Assembly (NCBI RefSeq): GCF_001548395.1
Contig: NZ_AP017367.1
Location: 4,873,001-4,937,000, forward strand
Direction of reading: 5' to 3'
Length of the DNA: 64,000 bases
Source: Leptolyngbya sp. O-77
Lineage (GTDB): Bacteria; Cyanobacteriota; Cyanobacteriia; Elainellales; Elainellaceae
Below are positions 17,852 through 26,970 of this stretch, piece after piece; positions within the stretch are counted from its first letter, which is position 1, and each line of letters opens with the position of its first letter. Position numbers and translations under genes: made by a program. The notes beneath the pieces are model-generated. The model ran no database searches. It was not told the DNA's origin and saw nothing but the letters and a program-made list of their open reading frames with translations.

Positions 17852-19591
17852 TTAGAACCGATAGTCTACGGAAAAGTAGAACCCGCGATCCTGGGCGTTT
17901 TCGCCTGCGCCATCAAACTCGGTGATGGGAATGGCGAAGTCGAGTCGTAGATTGAGCCGGGGCAGTGCTTCCCACAGCAGCCCCACACCCGCCCCGATGA
18001 GAAACGGGCTGTCGTCGTCTTCGCCATTTAGCCAGACGGCTCCCGCATCCACAAACGGCGCAACCTGAAACACCGACTCGCCCGCCTCATTGCGTCCCAG
18101 CGTAATGCGGTCTTCGATCGAGACGCGAAAGCCGCTGTCGCCCAGCAGCGCATTTTGCCGATAGCCCCGCAGCGACTGCCCGCCGCCGATCGCCAACTGC
18201 TGGGAAGACGGGAGGCGATCGCCCGACACCTGCACATCCGCCTGCAAAATCAGCAAGTTTCCCGGCTGCAAAATCTGCACCCGCTGTACTCGCCCCAGCC
18301 AGTAGACAAACAAACTGTCGCGATCGCCCCCCACATCTGCATCCAGCAGCCCCACGCCCACATTCAGCGTCGATTGCAGCGCCCAGGCCCCCGACGCATC
18401 CCGCCGCACAAAATCCTGCCCAAAGGCAATCAGGCTGGTAGATTCACTCTTCAGCAAAAAATCCTCAAAAAAGCGATTGTCACTAAAAAACGAGCTGCCA
18501 TCCCGGTGCAGCAGACTCAGCGACAGGGCAAATTCTTCGCGGGGCGTTTTGAACAAGGGCTGGCGAAAGCTGAGTTCATATTCATCGGCGCTGCCGCTGA
18601 GGTCAAGGTCTACAAATTCCGGGTCAGTAATGCGATATTCGCTGGGGGCGTAGCGGACCTGCACGGTGCCATCCATCGGGTTGAGCGACAGGCGATAGGC
18701 AAAGTCGAAGCTGCTCGACCCGCCCGTAGTGCTGCGATAGTACGTTCCCGAAAGCTCGTCGCCCCAGCCCGTCAGGTTGCGGACCACCAGCTCCGCGCCC
18801 AGCCGCTCGGAGCCGACACCGGGAGGCGAATAGTTGTCCACACTGACAAAGCCGCTGACGGGACGCGCCTCCGTCACGCGCACCACCAGGATACTCTGCC
18901 CCAGCCCGCTGCCCGCCCGCAGGCTGGCCTCCACGGTTTCAAACAGCGGATTCAGCCGCAGCAGCCGCAGTTGGTCTTCTAGTCGCGCCTGATTCAGCGG
19001 CGTGGTTGCGCCCAGCAAGATGCGGCTCCGCACATAGTCCGGATGGAGACGATTGGTTCCTTCCACCTCGATGCGCTCCAGGCTGCCTTCTACAATGCGG
19101 TATTGCACCACACCATCGGCCACGAGTTGGTCGCCCAGAATGGCCCGCGAGGTTAGGTAGCCTTGGTCAAGATAGAGCTGGGTGAGCTGGTCGGCAATGT
19201 CGCGCAGTTCCCGCAGCGTGAGCGATCGCCCTTCGTAGGGCTGCACAATCGGCGCAAAGTCTGGTTCGGTAAACACCGTGCTGCCCCGCACCTCAATCCG
19301 CCGGATGGGAATCTGCACGGTTTCATCCGTCGGCAGCGGTTGGGGAAATCCATCGGGCGTGGACAGAATGGGCGACTGCTCTTCGGGCGACAGGGGAACG
19401 GCGGGTAGGGTCGGCGCAGGCAGGCGATCCCTGTAGGGATCGCTTCGCGAATCGCGCTCTGGCTGGGTCGGCGCAAGCTGAGGCGAAACCGCTTGGGCCA
19501 GGGCGATCGCCCCGCCTGGCATCTCGCCCCATCGGAACCCCAGCAGCACCCAAACGCCAGCAGCGGCAATGGTCTGCCCAATCTTTTGCAT
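17852..19591 (-). CDS. TpsB/ShlB-FhaC family outer-membrane two-partner secretion transporter
   Basis: The 579-residue protein starts with a signal peptide (TIAAAGVWVLLGFRWG to about residue 35), then a Pro-rich linker, POTRA domains (PIRRIEVRGSTVFTEPDF at about 92 and VEGTNRLHPDYVRSRILLG at about 178), and a C-terminal beta-barrel rich in alternating aromatic strands ending in DRGFYFSVDYRF with a terminal Phe. This is the Omp85-superfamily TpsB type, which moves filamentous haemagglutinin-like TpsA exoproteins across the outer membrane. No TpsA partner is visible nearby, so the substrate is unlinked. The ATG at 19591 precedes the signal peptide directly. Confidence 0.9.
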   Translation of the reverse strand: MQKIGQTIAAAGVWVLLGFRWGEMPGGAIALAQAVSPQLAPTQPERDSRSDPYRDRLPAPTLPAVPLSPEEQSPILSTPDGFPQPLPTDETVQIPIRRIEVRGSTVFTEPDFAPIVQPYEGRSLTLRELRDIADQLTQLYLDQGYLTSRAILGDQLVADGVVQYRIVEGSLERIEVEGTNRLHPDYVRSRILLGATTPLNQARLEDQLRLLRLNPLFETVEASLRAGSGLGQSILVVRVTEARPVSGFVSVDNYSPPGVGSERLGAELVVRNLTGWGDELSGTYYRSTTGGSSSFDFAYRLSLNPMDGTVQVRYAPSEYRITDPEFVDLDLSGSADEYELSFRQPLFKTPREEFALSLSLLHRDGSSFFSDNRFFEDFLLKSESTSLIAFGQDFVRRDASGAWALQSTLNVGVGLLDADVGGDRDSLFVYWLGRVQRVQILQPGNLLILQADVQVSGDRLPSSQQLAIGGGQSLRGYRQNALLGDSGFRVSIEDRITLGRNEAGESVFQVAPFVDAGAVWLNGEDDDSPFLIGAGVGLLWEALPRLNLRLDFAIPITEFDGAGENAQDRGFYFSVDYRF

Positions 19592-19739
19592 GAATGGCTC
19601 TCCTCACGGTGGCTCTCCAGCAGGGTGTACGCTGGAGAGTCCCGACCTCATAGATAGCGTCATTGCGGGCCGTTTGGGGATAATCTCTAGAAAATTTTAT
19701 TGATCCTGAATTCCTCGAATCGGCTACGGGCTGGTGGAG

Positions 19740-20927
19740 CTAGCGCCGCCGGGCCTTGCTCAACATCTTGCGAGAAAAGCGCAGGTCTAGCCCCTGCTTG
19801 TCTGCCCATTCTTGCAGCAGGCGAAAGAACAACTGGCGATCGCCCACTTGCAGCACCGCAGTCTGATCCGCCGTTTCGATGGCGTAGGGGTAGCCGCCCC
19901 CTGCGATCACCTCCGCCCGCACCCAGTCGATCACGGTGTCCGCCAGACCCGCCTCCACCACCCACAGCGGGAGTTCCAGCCGAGCCGGATAGGTGTCGCG
20001 GGTGGTTTTCAAATACGTAAAGGCAATCCGGCGGCGATGGTGGCCATAGCGGCTTAAAATGCCCGGCCGCTCGCAGAGAAACAGCGGCGTGCGATCGCCC
20101 CAGCGCATCAGCGCGTTCAAAATCTGCGCGTCGTGAATCGCGTCGGCTGGCTCCAGGTCGTACAACAGTCGCAGCATCCGCACCAAGTCATCGGCATAGG
20201 ACGTGTCGATGTAGGCCACCAGCGGCACTCGCTGGGCTTCGCTGGCGTGCAGCAGCGGCAGCAGGCAGTCTACGTAAAACTGCTGGTTTGCCTCGTCAAA
20301 CGGCTCCGCAAAGCTGGCCACCATCGACCCATCTAAAAACACCAGCGTTTTCTCGGAAAGGCTCTGTGATTGCGCTTTGCGGCTCTGGATGTACTCCGTC
20401 AGCCGCCGCGTCTCAAGCTGAAATCGACGCATATTCACCCGCCGATCCACCGGGTTGCCCTGGCCACCCTCGCGCAAATCCTGTGGGGTCATCAGGTCTA
20501 CCGCCACGTCCTTTTCGTAAGCTCCGCTGGGACTGTGGCGATTTTCATACCAGCCGATTTGCACCAGCGCCACAGGAATCGACAGATCTTTGCCAGGGTA
20601 AATCTGCGACCCATCAACGGCAAAGGTGGTGATATTCAGCAGGCGATCGCGGGCCCACGCCAAACTCTGCTCTCGGTTATCCCACTGAAACGTCCAGGGC
20701 ACGACACACTGCGGCGCGTCGGACAGGCTCTCGATCGGCCGTGCGCCCAGGTCATTGCCCGGATATTGGGCCAGCAAGTGCGATCGCCCTTCGTCAGAAA
20801 GCTGGCAAAACTGGCACAGTGCCGCCCGATAGCGCTGAAACTGCTGCACCGCCGACTGGTCAAACGCGGTGAATTGCTCTCGTCGAGCATCCAGCAGTTG
20901 CAAAATCTGGGAAGGCTTGAGCGTCAT
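19740..20927 (-). CDS. NurA-domain DNA repair nuclease
   Basis: The 395-residue protein carries the NurA nuclease core: TTFAVDGSQIYPGKDLSIP with the catalytic Asp (about residue 106), TLVFLDGSMVASFAEPF with the second Asp (about 200), VPLVAYIDTSYADDLVRML, and the C-terminal YPYAIETADQTAVL. NurA is a 5'-3' nuclease and ssDNA endonuclease; in archaea it works with the HerA helicase in end resection, while in cyanobacteria it is usually found alone, as here. No HerA gene is in the window. It lies upstream of the TpsB gene on the same strand with a 148-base gap, so co-transcription is uncertain. Confidence 0.9.
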   Translation of the reverse strand: MTLKPSQILQLLDARREQFTAFDQSAVQQFQRYRAALCQFCQLSDEGRSHLLAQYPGNDLGARPIESLSDAPQCVVPWTFQWDNREQSLAWARDRLLNITTFAVDGSQIYPGKDLSIPVALVQIGWYENRHSPSGAYEKDVAVDLMTPQDLREGGQGNPVDRRVNMRRFQLETRRLTEYIQSRKAQSQSLSEKTLVFLDGSMVASFAEPFDEANQQFYVDCLLPLLHASEAQRVPLVAYIDTSYADDLVRMLRLLYDLEPADAIHDAQILNALMRWGDRTPLFLCERPGILSRYGHHRRRIAFTYLKTTRDTYPARLELPLWVVEAGLADTVIDWVRAEVIAGGGYPYAIETADQTAVLQVGDRQLFFRLLQEWADKQGLDLRFSRKMLSKARRR

Positions 20928-21338
20928 AGCGACCCTGGGTACACGGGCTTGAGTAATACTTAAATACTAATTCCAAATCTCTGATTCCAAGTCACAACTT
21001 TCTCGCAACTTTCAAAGCTTCCTGGTGCGAGAACTAATACCTACGTATCTTACGGAGAAAACCTTGCCAACGAAGAAAAAATCGTTGAATCTACGGAGTG
21101 CCAAAGATTAAAAAAATATAAAAAATAAGAGTATTCAGGAATGCTTCTATGAAGGCTTTTGGAACGTCAGTCGCAAAACTACGGATACACGACCAAGGAG
21201 CCTCTTTTGTGCTGGAACCGCTCAACAGTTGCCAAATTTCCCGAAATGAAGCGCTGAGCTGCCCGCATATCCCCTCAGCCAAGGTTCATCCAAACCTAGT
21301 CCAAACTTAGTCCAAGCCTAGATGGAGTCAAGACTCAC
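20928..21338. other. Intergenic region, no convincing gene
   Basis: This 410-base AT-richer gap separates divergent NurA and the 72-aa gene at 21339. A 63-codon minus frame at 21091-21282 lacks a ribosome-binding site and recognisable content. Promoters for both flanking genes should lie here. Confidence 0.5.
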
Positions 21339-21557
21339 ATGATTGGTAGTACCGTGAATATTGCAGACGTGTTTCGCCTCGCGGAAGACCGGGGCTGCAC
21401 CCTCCGCATCAGCATGATGGACAATCGCCTTCTGTACTGGGTCGAAAGTCGCTACTTTATCGGTCGTCCCTACAGCCAGATGAATGATTTGGTGGAGTTT
21501 ATTGAAACGCTGCCGCTGGTCATGCCCGGAGAAGCAGCCGCCAACTTCAGCCTTTAG
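21339..21557 (+). CDS. Small conserved hypothetical protein (72 aa)
   Basis: The frame begins ATGATTGGTAGTACC at 21339 and encodes a compact protein with an N-terminal helix (IADVFRLAEDRGCTLRISMM), a central WVESRYFIGRPYSQMND and a helix at the end (LVEFIETLPLVMPGEAA). It resembles single-domain cyanobacterial hypotheticals, but I do not recognise the family. It faces the dienelactone hydrolase gene tail to tail with 62 bases between stops. Length, composition and clean start support a real gene. Confidence 0.65.
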   Translation: MIGSTVNIADVFRLAEDRGCTLRISMMDNRLLYWVESRYFIGRPYSQMNDLVEFIETLPLVMPGEAAANFSL

Positions 21558-21619
21558 CAGCAGAAGCGCTGGCGTTTCCGATGACTCGATCCAGAGTAGC
21601 AGTTCGGAATCGCAGCCTA

Positions 21620-22444
21620 CTACTCGCTATCGGTGTCGCTATCGGTGTCGCTGTCAGTCTCGCTGTCGGTGTCGCTGTCAGTCTCGCTGTCGGTCTGAAG
21701 CTGTTGAAAAAGCTGCTGGACTTTTTCCCAGGCATCAGCAGCCGCTTTGGGCCGATAGTCGGGACGGCGATCGCAGAAGAAGCCGTGCCCCGCACTGTCG
21801 TAGCGAAAGATGCGATGCGCGATGTAGTTTTCCTGGAGGGTCGATTCGATTTGATCTACCTGCTCTTGGGGAATGCTGGCATCCTCTTTGCCAAAGAATA
21901 GATAGATCGTGCCGTTGATATCCGGCGTGTAGCTGACGGTGGGAATGCCGTTGCCAGGACACCAAGTGGTGATGCCCGCCCCGTAGAAAGATGCAGTAGC
22001 CACAACTTCTGGCAGCGTCGCCGCCAGATACGCCACATGCCCGCCAAAGCAAAAGCCGATGCAGCCAACACCGCCGGGTTTGACTTGGGGCAGCATGTGT
22101 AAAAAGGCGATCGCCGCCTGGATATCACTCAGCAGGTCTTCTCGCTTCGTCTGCTCTTTGTAAACCCGTCCCTGCTTCACGTCTTCCGGCGTATAGCCCG
22201 CCTCGAACCCCGGCGCAAGTCGCTGATAGATGGCGGGGGCGATCGCCACGTAGCCCAGTCCTGCGATGCGCTCTGTCACGTCGCGGATATGCTCGTTCAC
22301 CCCAAAAATTTCCTGAATCACCACCACCGCCGGAAACGTCCCGTCACCCGCAGGCATCGCCAGATAAGCATCAATTTGCAAGTCGCCGTTGGGCACCTGC
22401 ACCCATTGCGTCGGGCTAGAGAAGAGTGGTGTCTGGAGGGGCAT
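21620..22444 (-). CDS. Dienelactone hydrolase family protein with acidic repeat tail
   Basis: The 274-residue alpha/beta hydrolase has the nucleophile Cys in GCIGFCFGGHVAYLA (about residue 131), the Asp in FGKEDASIPQEQ (about 190) and the His in DSAGHGFFCDRR (about 222), the Cys-Asp-His triad of dienelactone hydrolases. Family members cleave dienelactones or other small esters; the natural substrate in cyanobacteria is unknown. The start MPLQTPLFSSPTQWVQVPNG is typical. Unusually, the last 24 residues are a pure D/S/T/E repeat (TDSETDSD and so on) encoded by imperfect 12- and 24-base DNA repeats at 21628-21700, absent from normal members and probably a slippage extension. Confidence 0.92.
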   Translation of the reverse strand: MPLQTPLFSSPTQWVQVPNGDLQIDAYLAMPAGDGTFPAVVVIQEIFGVNEHIRDVTERIAGLGYVAIAPAIYQRLAPGFEAGYTPEDVKQGRVYKEQTKREDLLSDIQAAIAFLHMLPQVKPGGVGCIGFCFGGHVAYLAATLPEVVATASFYGAGITTWCPGNGIPTVSYTPDINGTIYLFFGKEDASIPQEQVDQIESTLQENYIAHRIFRYDSAGHGFFCDRRPDYRPKAAADAWEKVQQLFQQLQTDSETDSDTDSETDSDTDSDTDSE

Positions 22445-22519
22445 GGTGAGTCAACCTGATGATGAATCGGGGCTTAATTTCGGATTGGGACTTGAATCAA
22501 TCTTCAGGACAGCTTTATC

Positions 22520-23161
22520 CTAATTCTCCAGCTTACTATAGACGATATATCCCCTCAAAACTTCCCATACAGAAGAAGACCAATAGGACAAAAAACTCCT
22601 CAGCAAGACAACCTCGATAAATAGCAAAACAACACCCAAAAACAAGAAAATTGAGAGTTCCATCCTCTTGGAAAACTTTCGGGTAAACGCCTTTGTTGCA
22701 GATAGGGCAAAAATGGGGAAGCAGATGAGAAGGCTCCTGGACGTTGTACTCATAGCCATCATCTTTTCAGCGATTTCGGCGGTTTTAGGCAGCTTTTCAT
22801 AGACAATGAGCGATGCATATCGATAGTAGTCAACATCGCCCAAGGGAGTAATTTCCAGGCTGCTGTCGATCAGCGCTCGAACCATTTTTATATCTGGAAA
22901 GTCTCTAATAATCCCCTCTAGGACTCCCTCTCCAAACAGGTAGTACAGCGGATAGATGACCGCTCCTGAGAGCCGATGAACGATGATGCCCAATACATAG
23001 GACAGAATCAAAAAAAGGGTCAGCATTCCAAGTCCAATCTTGTCGTTATCTAGGCTTAGGGATTCTGGTGAGAATAGAAACAGCAAAGAAATGCCGATTA
23101 GAAATCCTGGAATGACATAGACTAGTGTGTCGAATAGATTGGACGGTAAAATGCTGTTCAC
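22520..23161 (-). CDS. Multipass membrane protein of unknown function
   Basis: The 213-residue product has hydrophobic segments at about residues 10-30 (LVYVIPGFLIGISLLFLF), 42-64 (IGLGMLTLFLILSYVLGIIV), 140-157 and 168-192 (LSIFLFLGVVLLFIEVVLL), so about four membrane helices, with a central soluble stretch (residues 80-135). I do not recognise the family. The gene is more AT-rich than its neighbours, which hints at acquisition. It follows the hydrolase gene on the same strand but 75 bases away, and no partner is evident. Confidence 0.7.
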   Translation of the reverse strand: MNSILPSNLFDTLVYVIPGFLIGISLLFLFSPESLSLDNDKIGLGMLTLFLILSYVLGIIVHRLSGAVIYPLYYLFGEGVLEGIIRDFPDIKMVRALIDSSLEITPLGDVDYYRYASLIVYEKLPKTAEIAEKMMAMSTTSRSLLICFPIFALSATKAFTRKFSKRMELSIFLFLGVVLLFIEVVLLRSFLSYWSSSVWEVLRGYIVYSKLEN

Positions 23162-23283
23162 GCCGCTTTGCTGGTTTAACTTGTAAGGTTCCAGGTGAAA
23201 GTATAGCGATGGCTTTCGACGATTTTCTAAATCGTAACTTATGTTTTTCTTCTAGAAATAATTAAAGCAAAAACTTCGCGATC

Positions 23284-24261
23284 TTACTTGGTAATTGACA
23301 GATAAATGCCTGTCAGCACGACCGCAAAGGCGATCGCATCCATCAAACTAATGGTCTGCGAAAACGCCACCAGCGCCAGCCCTGCGGAGATTATCGGCAC
23401 CGCCAGCAGCACCACCGACACCACACCCGCTGAAAACCGCTTGAGGCTGTAGGTAATCAGCCCGTGGCCGCCCATCTGCGTTACTAGCGCCAGCCCCACG
23501 ACGGCCGCTGCGCTCGTTCCGTTGGGGGGCAGGGGCGATTCACCTTGCAGCAGGACGGTGGGCAGCAGCAGCAGACTGCCGATCGCGCATTCGACCATCG
23601 CCAGCAGGGACACTGCAAAGCGCGATCGCAACTGTTCCATAATCAAAATTTCGGTGGCAAACAGCAGCGCCACGCCCAGGGCCGCTGCATCCCCCCACAG
23701 ACTGTTGTCGCCGCCGCCAAAGTCGTCGATGCCAATGGCGATCGCCCCGACCACCGCCACCATCATGCCGATCAAAAATCGCCTGCTAAACCGCCGCCCC
23801 AGCACCAGCCACGCGCCCAGCGTGGTGAACAGCGGCATCATGTGGGTAAACAGCGAGGCTTTGGCAACGCTGGTCTGGGTAAACGACCAGGCCAGCAGCA
23901 CCAGCGACAGCGCAAAGCAGATGCCTGCCGCCAGCAGCAGCAGCCAGTCCAAGGCTTTTGGTGGATTGGTCTTACGAAGCTCCGGAATCAAATCGGGCTG
24001 GCACAATGCCTGAATGCCGTTTAGCGCAGCAAAGACGATCGCCGCGATGATCAGACGATTGAGGGCGATCGCATTGGGACTCATCTCGCGCCCCGCCGCC
24101 ACAGAAAAGATAGAGCCAATGGAAATGCCGAACAGCGCCAATCCCAGCGCTGCGGCCGCCTGCCAGTCTGTAGGATCGGCCCGTCCTACCGGAGAATCTG
24201 TCGCTGCCTGCCATTCTAGATCCGTCGAACCGGATGCCGAACTTGCCGCCAAATCGGTCAT
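23284..24261 (-). CDS. EamA/DMT family transporter
   Basis: From the ATG at 24261 the protein has about 325 residues: a variable N-terminal 45-residue leader, then ten predicted helices in two EamA halves (AALGLALFGISIGSIFSVAA... and SLWGDAAALGVALLFATEIL...). This is the drug/metabolite transporter superfamily, typically exporters of amino acids, nucleobases or other small metabolites; the substrate cannot be inferred. The longer frame from GTG 24345 adds 28 residues of no clear content. The product sits in the plasma membrane and ends ITGIYLSITK-like (GIYLSITK). Confidence 0.88.
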   Translation of the reverse strand: MTDLAASSASGSTDLEWQAATDSPVGRADPTDWQAAAALGLALFGISIGSIFSVAAGREMSPNAIALNRLIIAAIVFAALNGIQALCQPDLIPELRKTNPPKALDWLLLLAAGICFALSLVLLAWSFTQTSVAKASLFTHMMPLFTTLGAWLVLGRRFSRRFLIGMMVAVVGAIAIGIDDFGGGDNSLWGDAAALGVALLFATEILIMEQLRSRFAVSLLAMVECAIGSLLLLPTVLLQGESPLPPNGTSAAAVVGLALVTQMGGHGLITYSLKRFSAGVVSVVLLAVPIISAGLALVAFSQTISLMDAIAFAVVLTGIYLSITK

Positions 24262-24382
24262 TTGCGGCTCCAGATTTTGCTCTGCGTTACTCAAAGTTGC
24301 TCGACCGCCTGCTGCCTGCCTGAACCTTACGTTTGACCTCTGCACTATAGAGCAATTCGCCTTGGGAAATTGTGCGCGTTGC

Positions 24383-24706
24383 TCAGGAATCGAGCATCAC
24401 CGACTCATCGGGAATCACCGGGTCGTATTGTCGGCAGCCTTCGCAGGGGCCCGATGGGTTGATGGCGCAGCGGAGGTAGCGCGATCGCGCGTTGTAGCGA
24501 CAGGTAAAATCTCCAATCAGCAGCCCAATGCCTTCGATGTAGCGCAGGTCTGGCGTGGGCTGGAGGGAGGGGAGTCCTCGATGGGCGATCGCCTCTAGCA
24601 CATGGCGCAGTCGCTCCTGAGCTTGGGCATCAGCTTGGCGCATGATCCAGAGCGACACCAGCGAAGGCGTGAGTCCAATCATTAAAATAAGCAGCGCAAC
24701 CATCAC
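24383..24706 (-). CDS. Conserved cyanobacterial protein, DUF6464-like
   Basis: The 107-residue protein has an N-terminal membrane helix (MMVALLILMIGLTPSLVSLW) followed by a soluble part with YIEGIGLLIGDFTCRYNARS and LRCAINPSGPCEGC. The cysteine set (FTC, LRC, CEGC) looks metal-binding or structural. The C-terminal part matches from memory the DUF6464 family of cyanobacteria; that assignment is not certain and no function is known. It is 122 bases upstream of the EamA gene on the same strand. Confidence 0.7.
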   Translation of the reverse strand: MMVALLILMIGLTPSLVSLWIMRQADAQAQERLRHVLEAIAHRGLPSLQPTPDLRYIEGIGLLIGDFTCRYNARSRYLRCAINPSGPCEGCRQYDPVIPDESVMLDS

Positions 24707-24945
24707 AGCACAGCGTTTGAAAAAACCGAGTGGTGAAACCGAGTTTTCTTCATGCTAATGCCAGATGGGGCAAAAGGCAGAGGGCAGAAACAGCAATGGG
24801 CAGGGAGAATAGAACGGGCGATCGCTCTCCTCTCACTGCCCATCACCTAAACTAACTGCTGAAAGTCGCTGCTGAGAACGAGCTAGCCCGCAGCCACTCT
24901 CGCCCGCAGTAACTTGTCACTTGCCCCAAAGGGCTGCCAATCGCT

Positions 24946-25170
24946 TTAGTTGTCGTAGACGCGGCACTCTGCGGCTTCAGGATTGTCGTCGCAGTATTGC
25001 TCCAGCGAAGTCTTCTCTATTTCCTTGTCGCGCTGGTGGGCGGCTTCTGCCTGAAGTTCTTCAACCGCATCCCAGGCGGCAGCGCACTCGGCAGATCCGT
25101 CACCCTTGAGTTCACAGACTTCGCGAGCTTCTTGGCGCTCTTGTTGAATTTTGGCTTGGATATCGCTCAT
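24946..25170 (-). CDS. CP12, Calvin cycle regulator
   Basis: The 74-residue protein has both redox cysteine pairs (Cys19/Cys29 and Cys60/Cys69), the core AAAWDAVEELQAEAAHQ and the C-terminal EQYCDDNPEAAECRVYDN. CP12 is a largely disordered protein that, when oxidised in the dark, forms disulfides and binds GAPDH and phosphoribulokinase into an inactive complex; thioredoxin reduction in light releases them. The C-terminal pair binds GAPDH and the N-terminal pair with AWD_VEEL binds PRK, so this is the full two-site form. The ATG at 25170 follows a long upstream gap likely to hold its promoter. Confidence 0.95.
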   Translation of the reverse strand: MSDIQAKIQQERQEAREVCELKGDGSAECAAAWDAVEELQAEAAHQRDKEIEKTSLEQYCDDNPEAAECRVYDN

Positions 25171-25601
25171 AGATTTCAGTGGCTCTAAAGTTGCAAATTT
25201 GATTCTAAGGTTCGAGCTTCAAGCTCTACTAGGGAGAATAGGAAACATCTAATCTGAGAGACATCTCATCTGAGATATATCTGAACAGCAGCGTTCAGAA
25301 CAGGCATCTCGGTAGAAAGCTTCCAGACAGATCGTGCGAGGAACCTCTCGGTAGCAGGCCGGTATCCTTTTTCTTAGAGTACCCTGAGGACGGGAGCCGT
25401 CAAGAGAATGGCGGGAATGTCTTAAGGTCTTAAGGCAAGGGGTCTGTCTACCTAAAGCGGGAATCAATCAGGTTTTTGTCTCGTCTCCATGCTAGCAAGC
25501 GATCGCCCTTTCCCGTGGGTCGAGAGATCCCGAGTGTCCCATTCGGCACTACCATTTTTCTATGAGTAGCTGGTTGTCACTGATACGAGGGAGAACTGCC
25601 C
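25171..25601. other. Intergenic region between divergent CP12 and FIST genes
   Basis: This 431-base gap has no convincing gene; the 72-codon minus frame at 25249-25467 has no start signal or recognisable sequence. It should contain the promoters of CP12 and of the FIST gene. Confidence 0.5.
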
Positions 25602-26840
25602 GTGGCTGACACGATGCGATGGGTCAATGCATTATCCACGCGCCCGTCTTTGGAAGCGGCGGTGCGAGAGGTAGTAGAGCGATCGCAGGCGCAGCTCGAG
25701 TCCCCTGCCGACTTGGGGCTGGTTTTTATCTCCTCTACCTTTGCCAGCGAATATCCCCGCCTGCTGCCCCTGCTCAGCGAGGCGCTGGATTTGCCTGTGC
25801 TGGTGGGCTGCGGAGGTGGTGGCATTGTGGGGATGGAAAGCCCCAACCGCATTCAGGAAATCGAAGGCGAAACCGCCCTCAGCCTCACCCTCGCTCGCCT
25901 GCCAGGGGTAAAGCTCCACGCCTTTCATCTGTCTGCGGAGGATCTGCCTGATTTGGACAGCCCTCCCGATGCCTGGGCTGAGTTGGTCGGCGTTGACCCG
26001 GCGGAGCAGCCCAATTTCATCCTGATGGCGGAGCCTGTCTTTTCCAGCATTAACGACCTGCTGCAAGGGTTGGACTATGCCTATCCGGGCGCAATCAAGG
26101 TGGGTGGGCTGACGGACGGCAGCGGGATGGGCCACGGCAACCTGTTTTGCAACGGCAAGCTCTACCGAGACGGCGTGGTGGGCGTGGCGCTGAGTGGCAA
26201 CCTGGTGATGGAAACCATTGTGGCGCAGGGCTGTCGCCCCATTGGTCAGCCGTTTCGCGTAGTGGAGGGCGATCGCAACATCATGATCAAGATCGCACCA
26301 GAAACCGCTCAACCGGGTTCCACCCCCGACCGCACGCCGCTAGAGGCGCTGCAAGAGCTATTGCAAGACCTCAGTGATGCAGATCGTGAGCTAGCCCAGC
26401 ATTCGCTGTTCGTCGGCATTGCCCAGAGTGAGTTCAAGCAGCAGCTCGAGCAGGGCGATTTTCTGATTCGCAATTTGCTGGGGGTCGATCCCCGCGCTGG
26501 GGCAGTGGCCATTGGCGATCGCGTCCGGCCAGGTCAGCGCATCCAGTTTCATCTGCGCGATGCCGATGCGTCGGCGACAGACCTAGAAACCCTGCTGCGC
26601 CGCTATCAGGCCCAGTCGGGGCAAGCCTCTGCCGCCGGAGCGCTGATGTTTTCTTGCCTGGGGCGCGGCGAAGGGCTGTATGGCAAACCCAACTTCGACT
26701 CTGCCCTGTTCCAGCGCTACATCGCCCACACGCCCGTCAGCGGCTTCTTCTGCAACGGCGAAATTGGCCCCGTTGGCAGCACGACGTTTTTGCATGGCTA
26801 TACGTCGGTGTTTGGCATTTGCCGGCCGCGGCAGGCGTGA
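25602..26840 (+). CDS. FIST domain signal-transduction protein
   Basis: The 412-residue protein has the FIST_N module (residues about 25-225: LGLVFISSTFASEYPRLLPL, LVGCGGGGIVGM, IKVGGLTDGSGMGHGNLFCN) and the FIST_C module (about 240-400, ending NGEIGPVGSTTFLHGYTSVFGI). FIST domains are predicted sensors of small ligands, possibly amino acids, and often occur with chemotaxis or kinase domains; here they stand alone. The start GTG at 25602 gives a normal N-terminus; an ATG four codons on is also possible. It has no operon partner and faces pyrF tail to tail. Confidence 0.9.
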   Translation: MADTMRWVNALSTRPSLEAAVREVVERSQAQLESPADLGLVFISSTFASEYPRLLPLLSEALDLPVLVGCGGGGIVGMESPNRIQEIEGETALSLTLARLPGVKLHAFHLSAEDLPDLDSPPDAWAELVGVDPAEQPNFILMAEPVFSSINDLLQGLDYAYPGAIKVGGLTDGSGMGHGNLFCNGKLYRDGVVGVALSGNLVMETIVAQGCRPIGQPFRVVEGDRNIMIKIAPETAQPGSTPDRTPLEALQELLQDLSDADRELAQHSLFVGIAQSEFKQQLEQGDFLIRNLLGVDPRAGAVAIGDRVRPGQRIQFHLRDADASATDLETLLRRYQAQSGQASAAGALMFSCLGRGEGLYGKPNFDSALFQRYIAHTPVSGFFCNGEIGPVGSTTFLHGYTSVFGICRPRQA

Positions 26841-26917
26841 AGAGAGGGAGGTTTAGAAGGCTGCTGGGATGGTGTCATCTGGATTTTGGCTTTTCGATTT
26901 TGGATTACCAGTCAACA

Positions 26918-26950
26918 GTGCTGCTCAAGTGCTGCTCAAGTGCTGCTCAA
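26918..26950. repeat. Three tandem 11-bp repeats
   Basis: GTGCTGCTCAA occurs three times without spacing at 26918, 26929 and 26940, in the short gap between the FIST and pyrF stop codons. It is a simple tandem repeat with no visible function. Confidence 0.85.
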
Positions 26951-26970
26951 GAGAAATACACGCCGCTTCG

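Noticed and set aside
18155..18982. 275-codon plus-strand frame
   Set aside because: It is antisense to the TpsB gene, which has clear POTRA and barrel features; the shadow has none.
21091..21282. 63-codon minus frame with a hydrophobic end
   Set aside because: No ribosome-binding site or homology that I can name; probably chance in an AT-rich gap.
25249..25467. 72-codon minus frame upstream of CP12
   Set aside because: Cys/Arg-rich random-looking content, no ribosome-binding site; treated as promoter-containing spacer.
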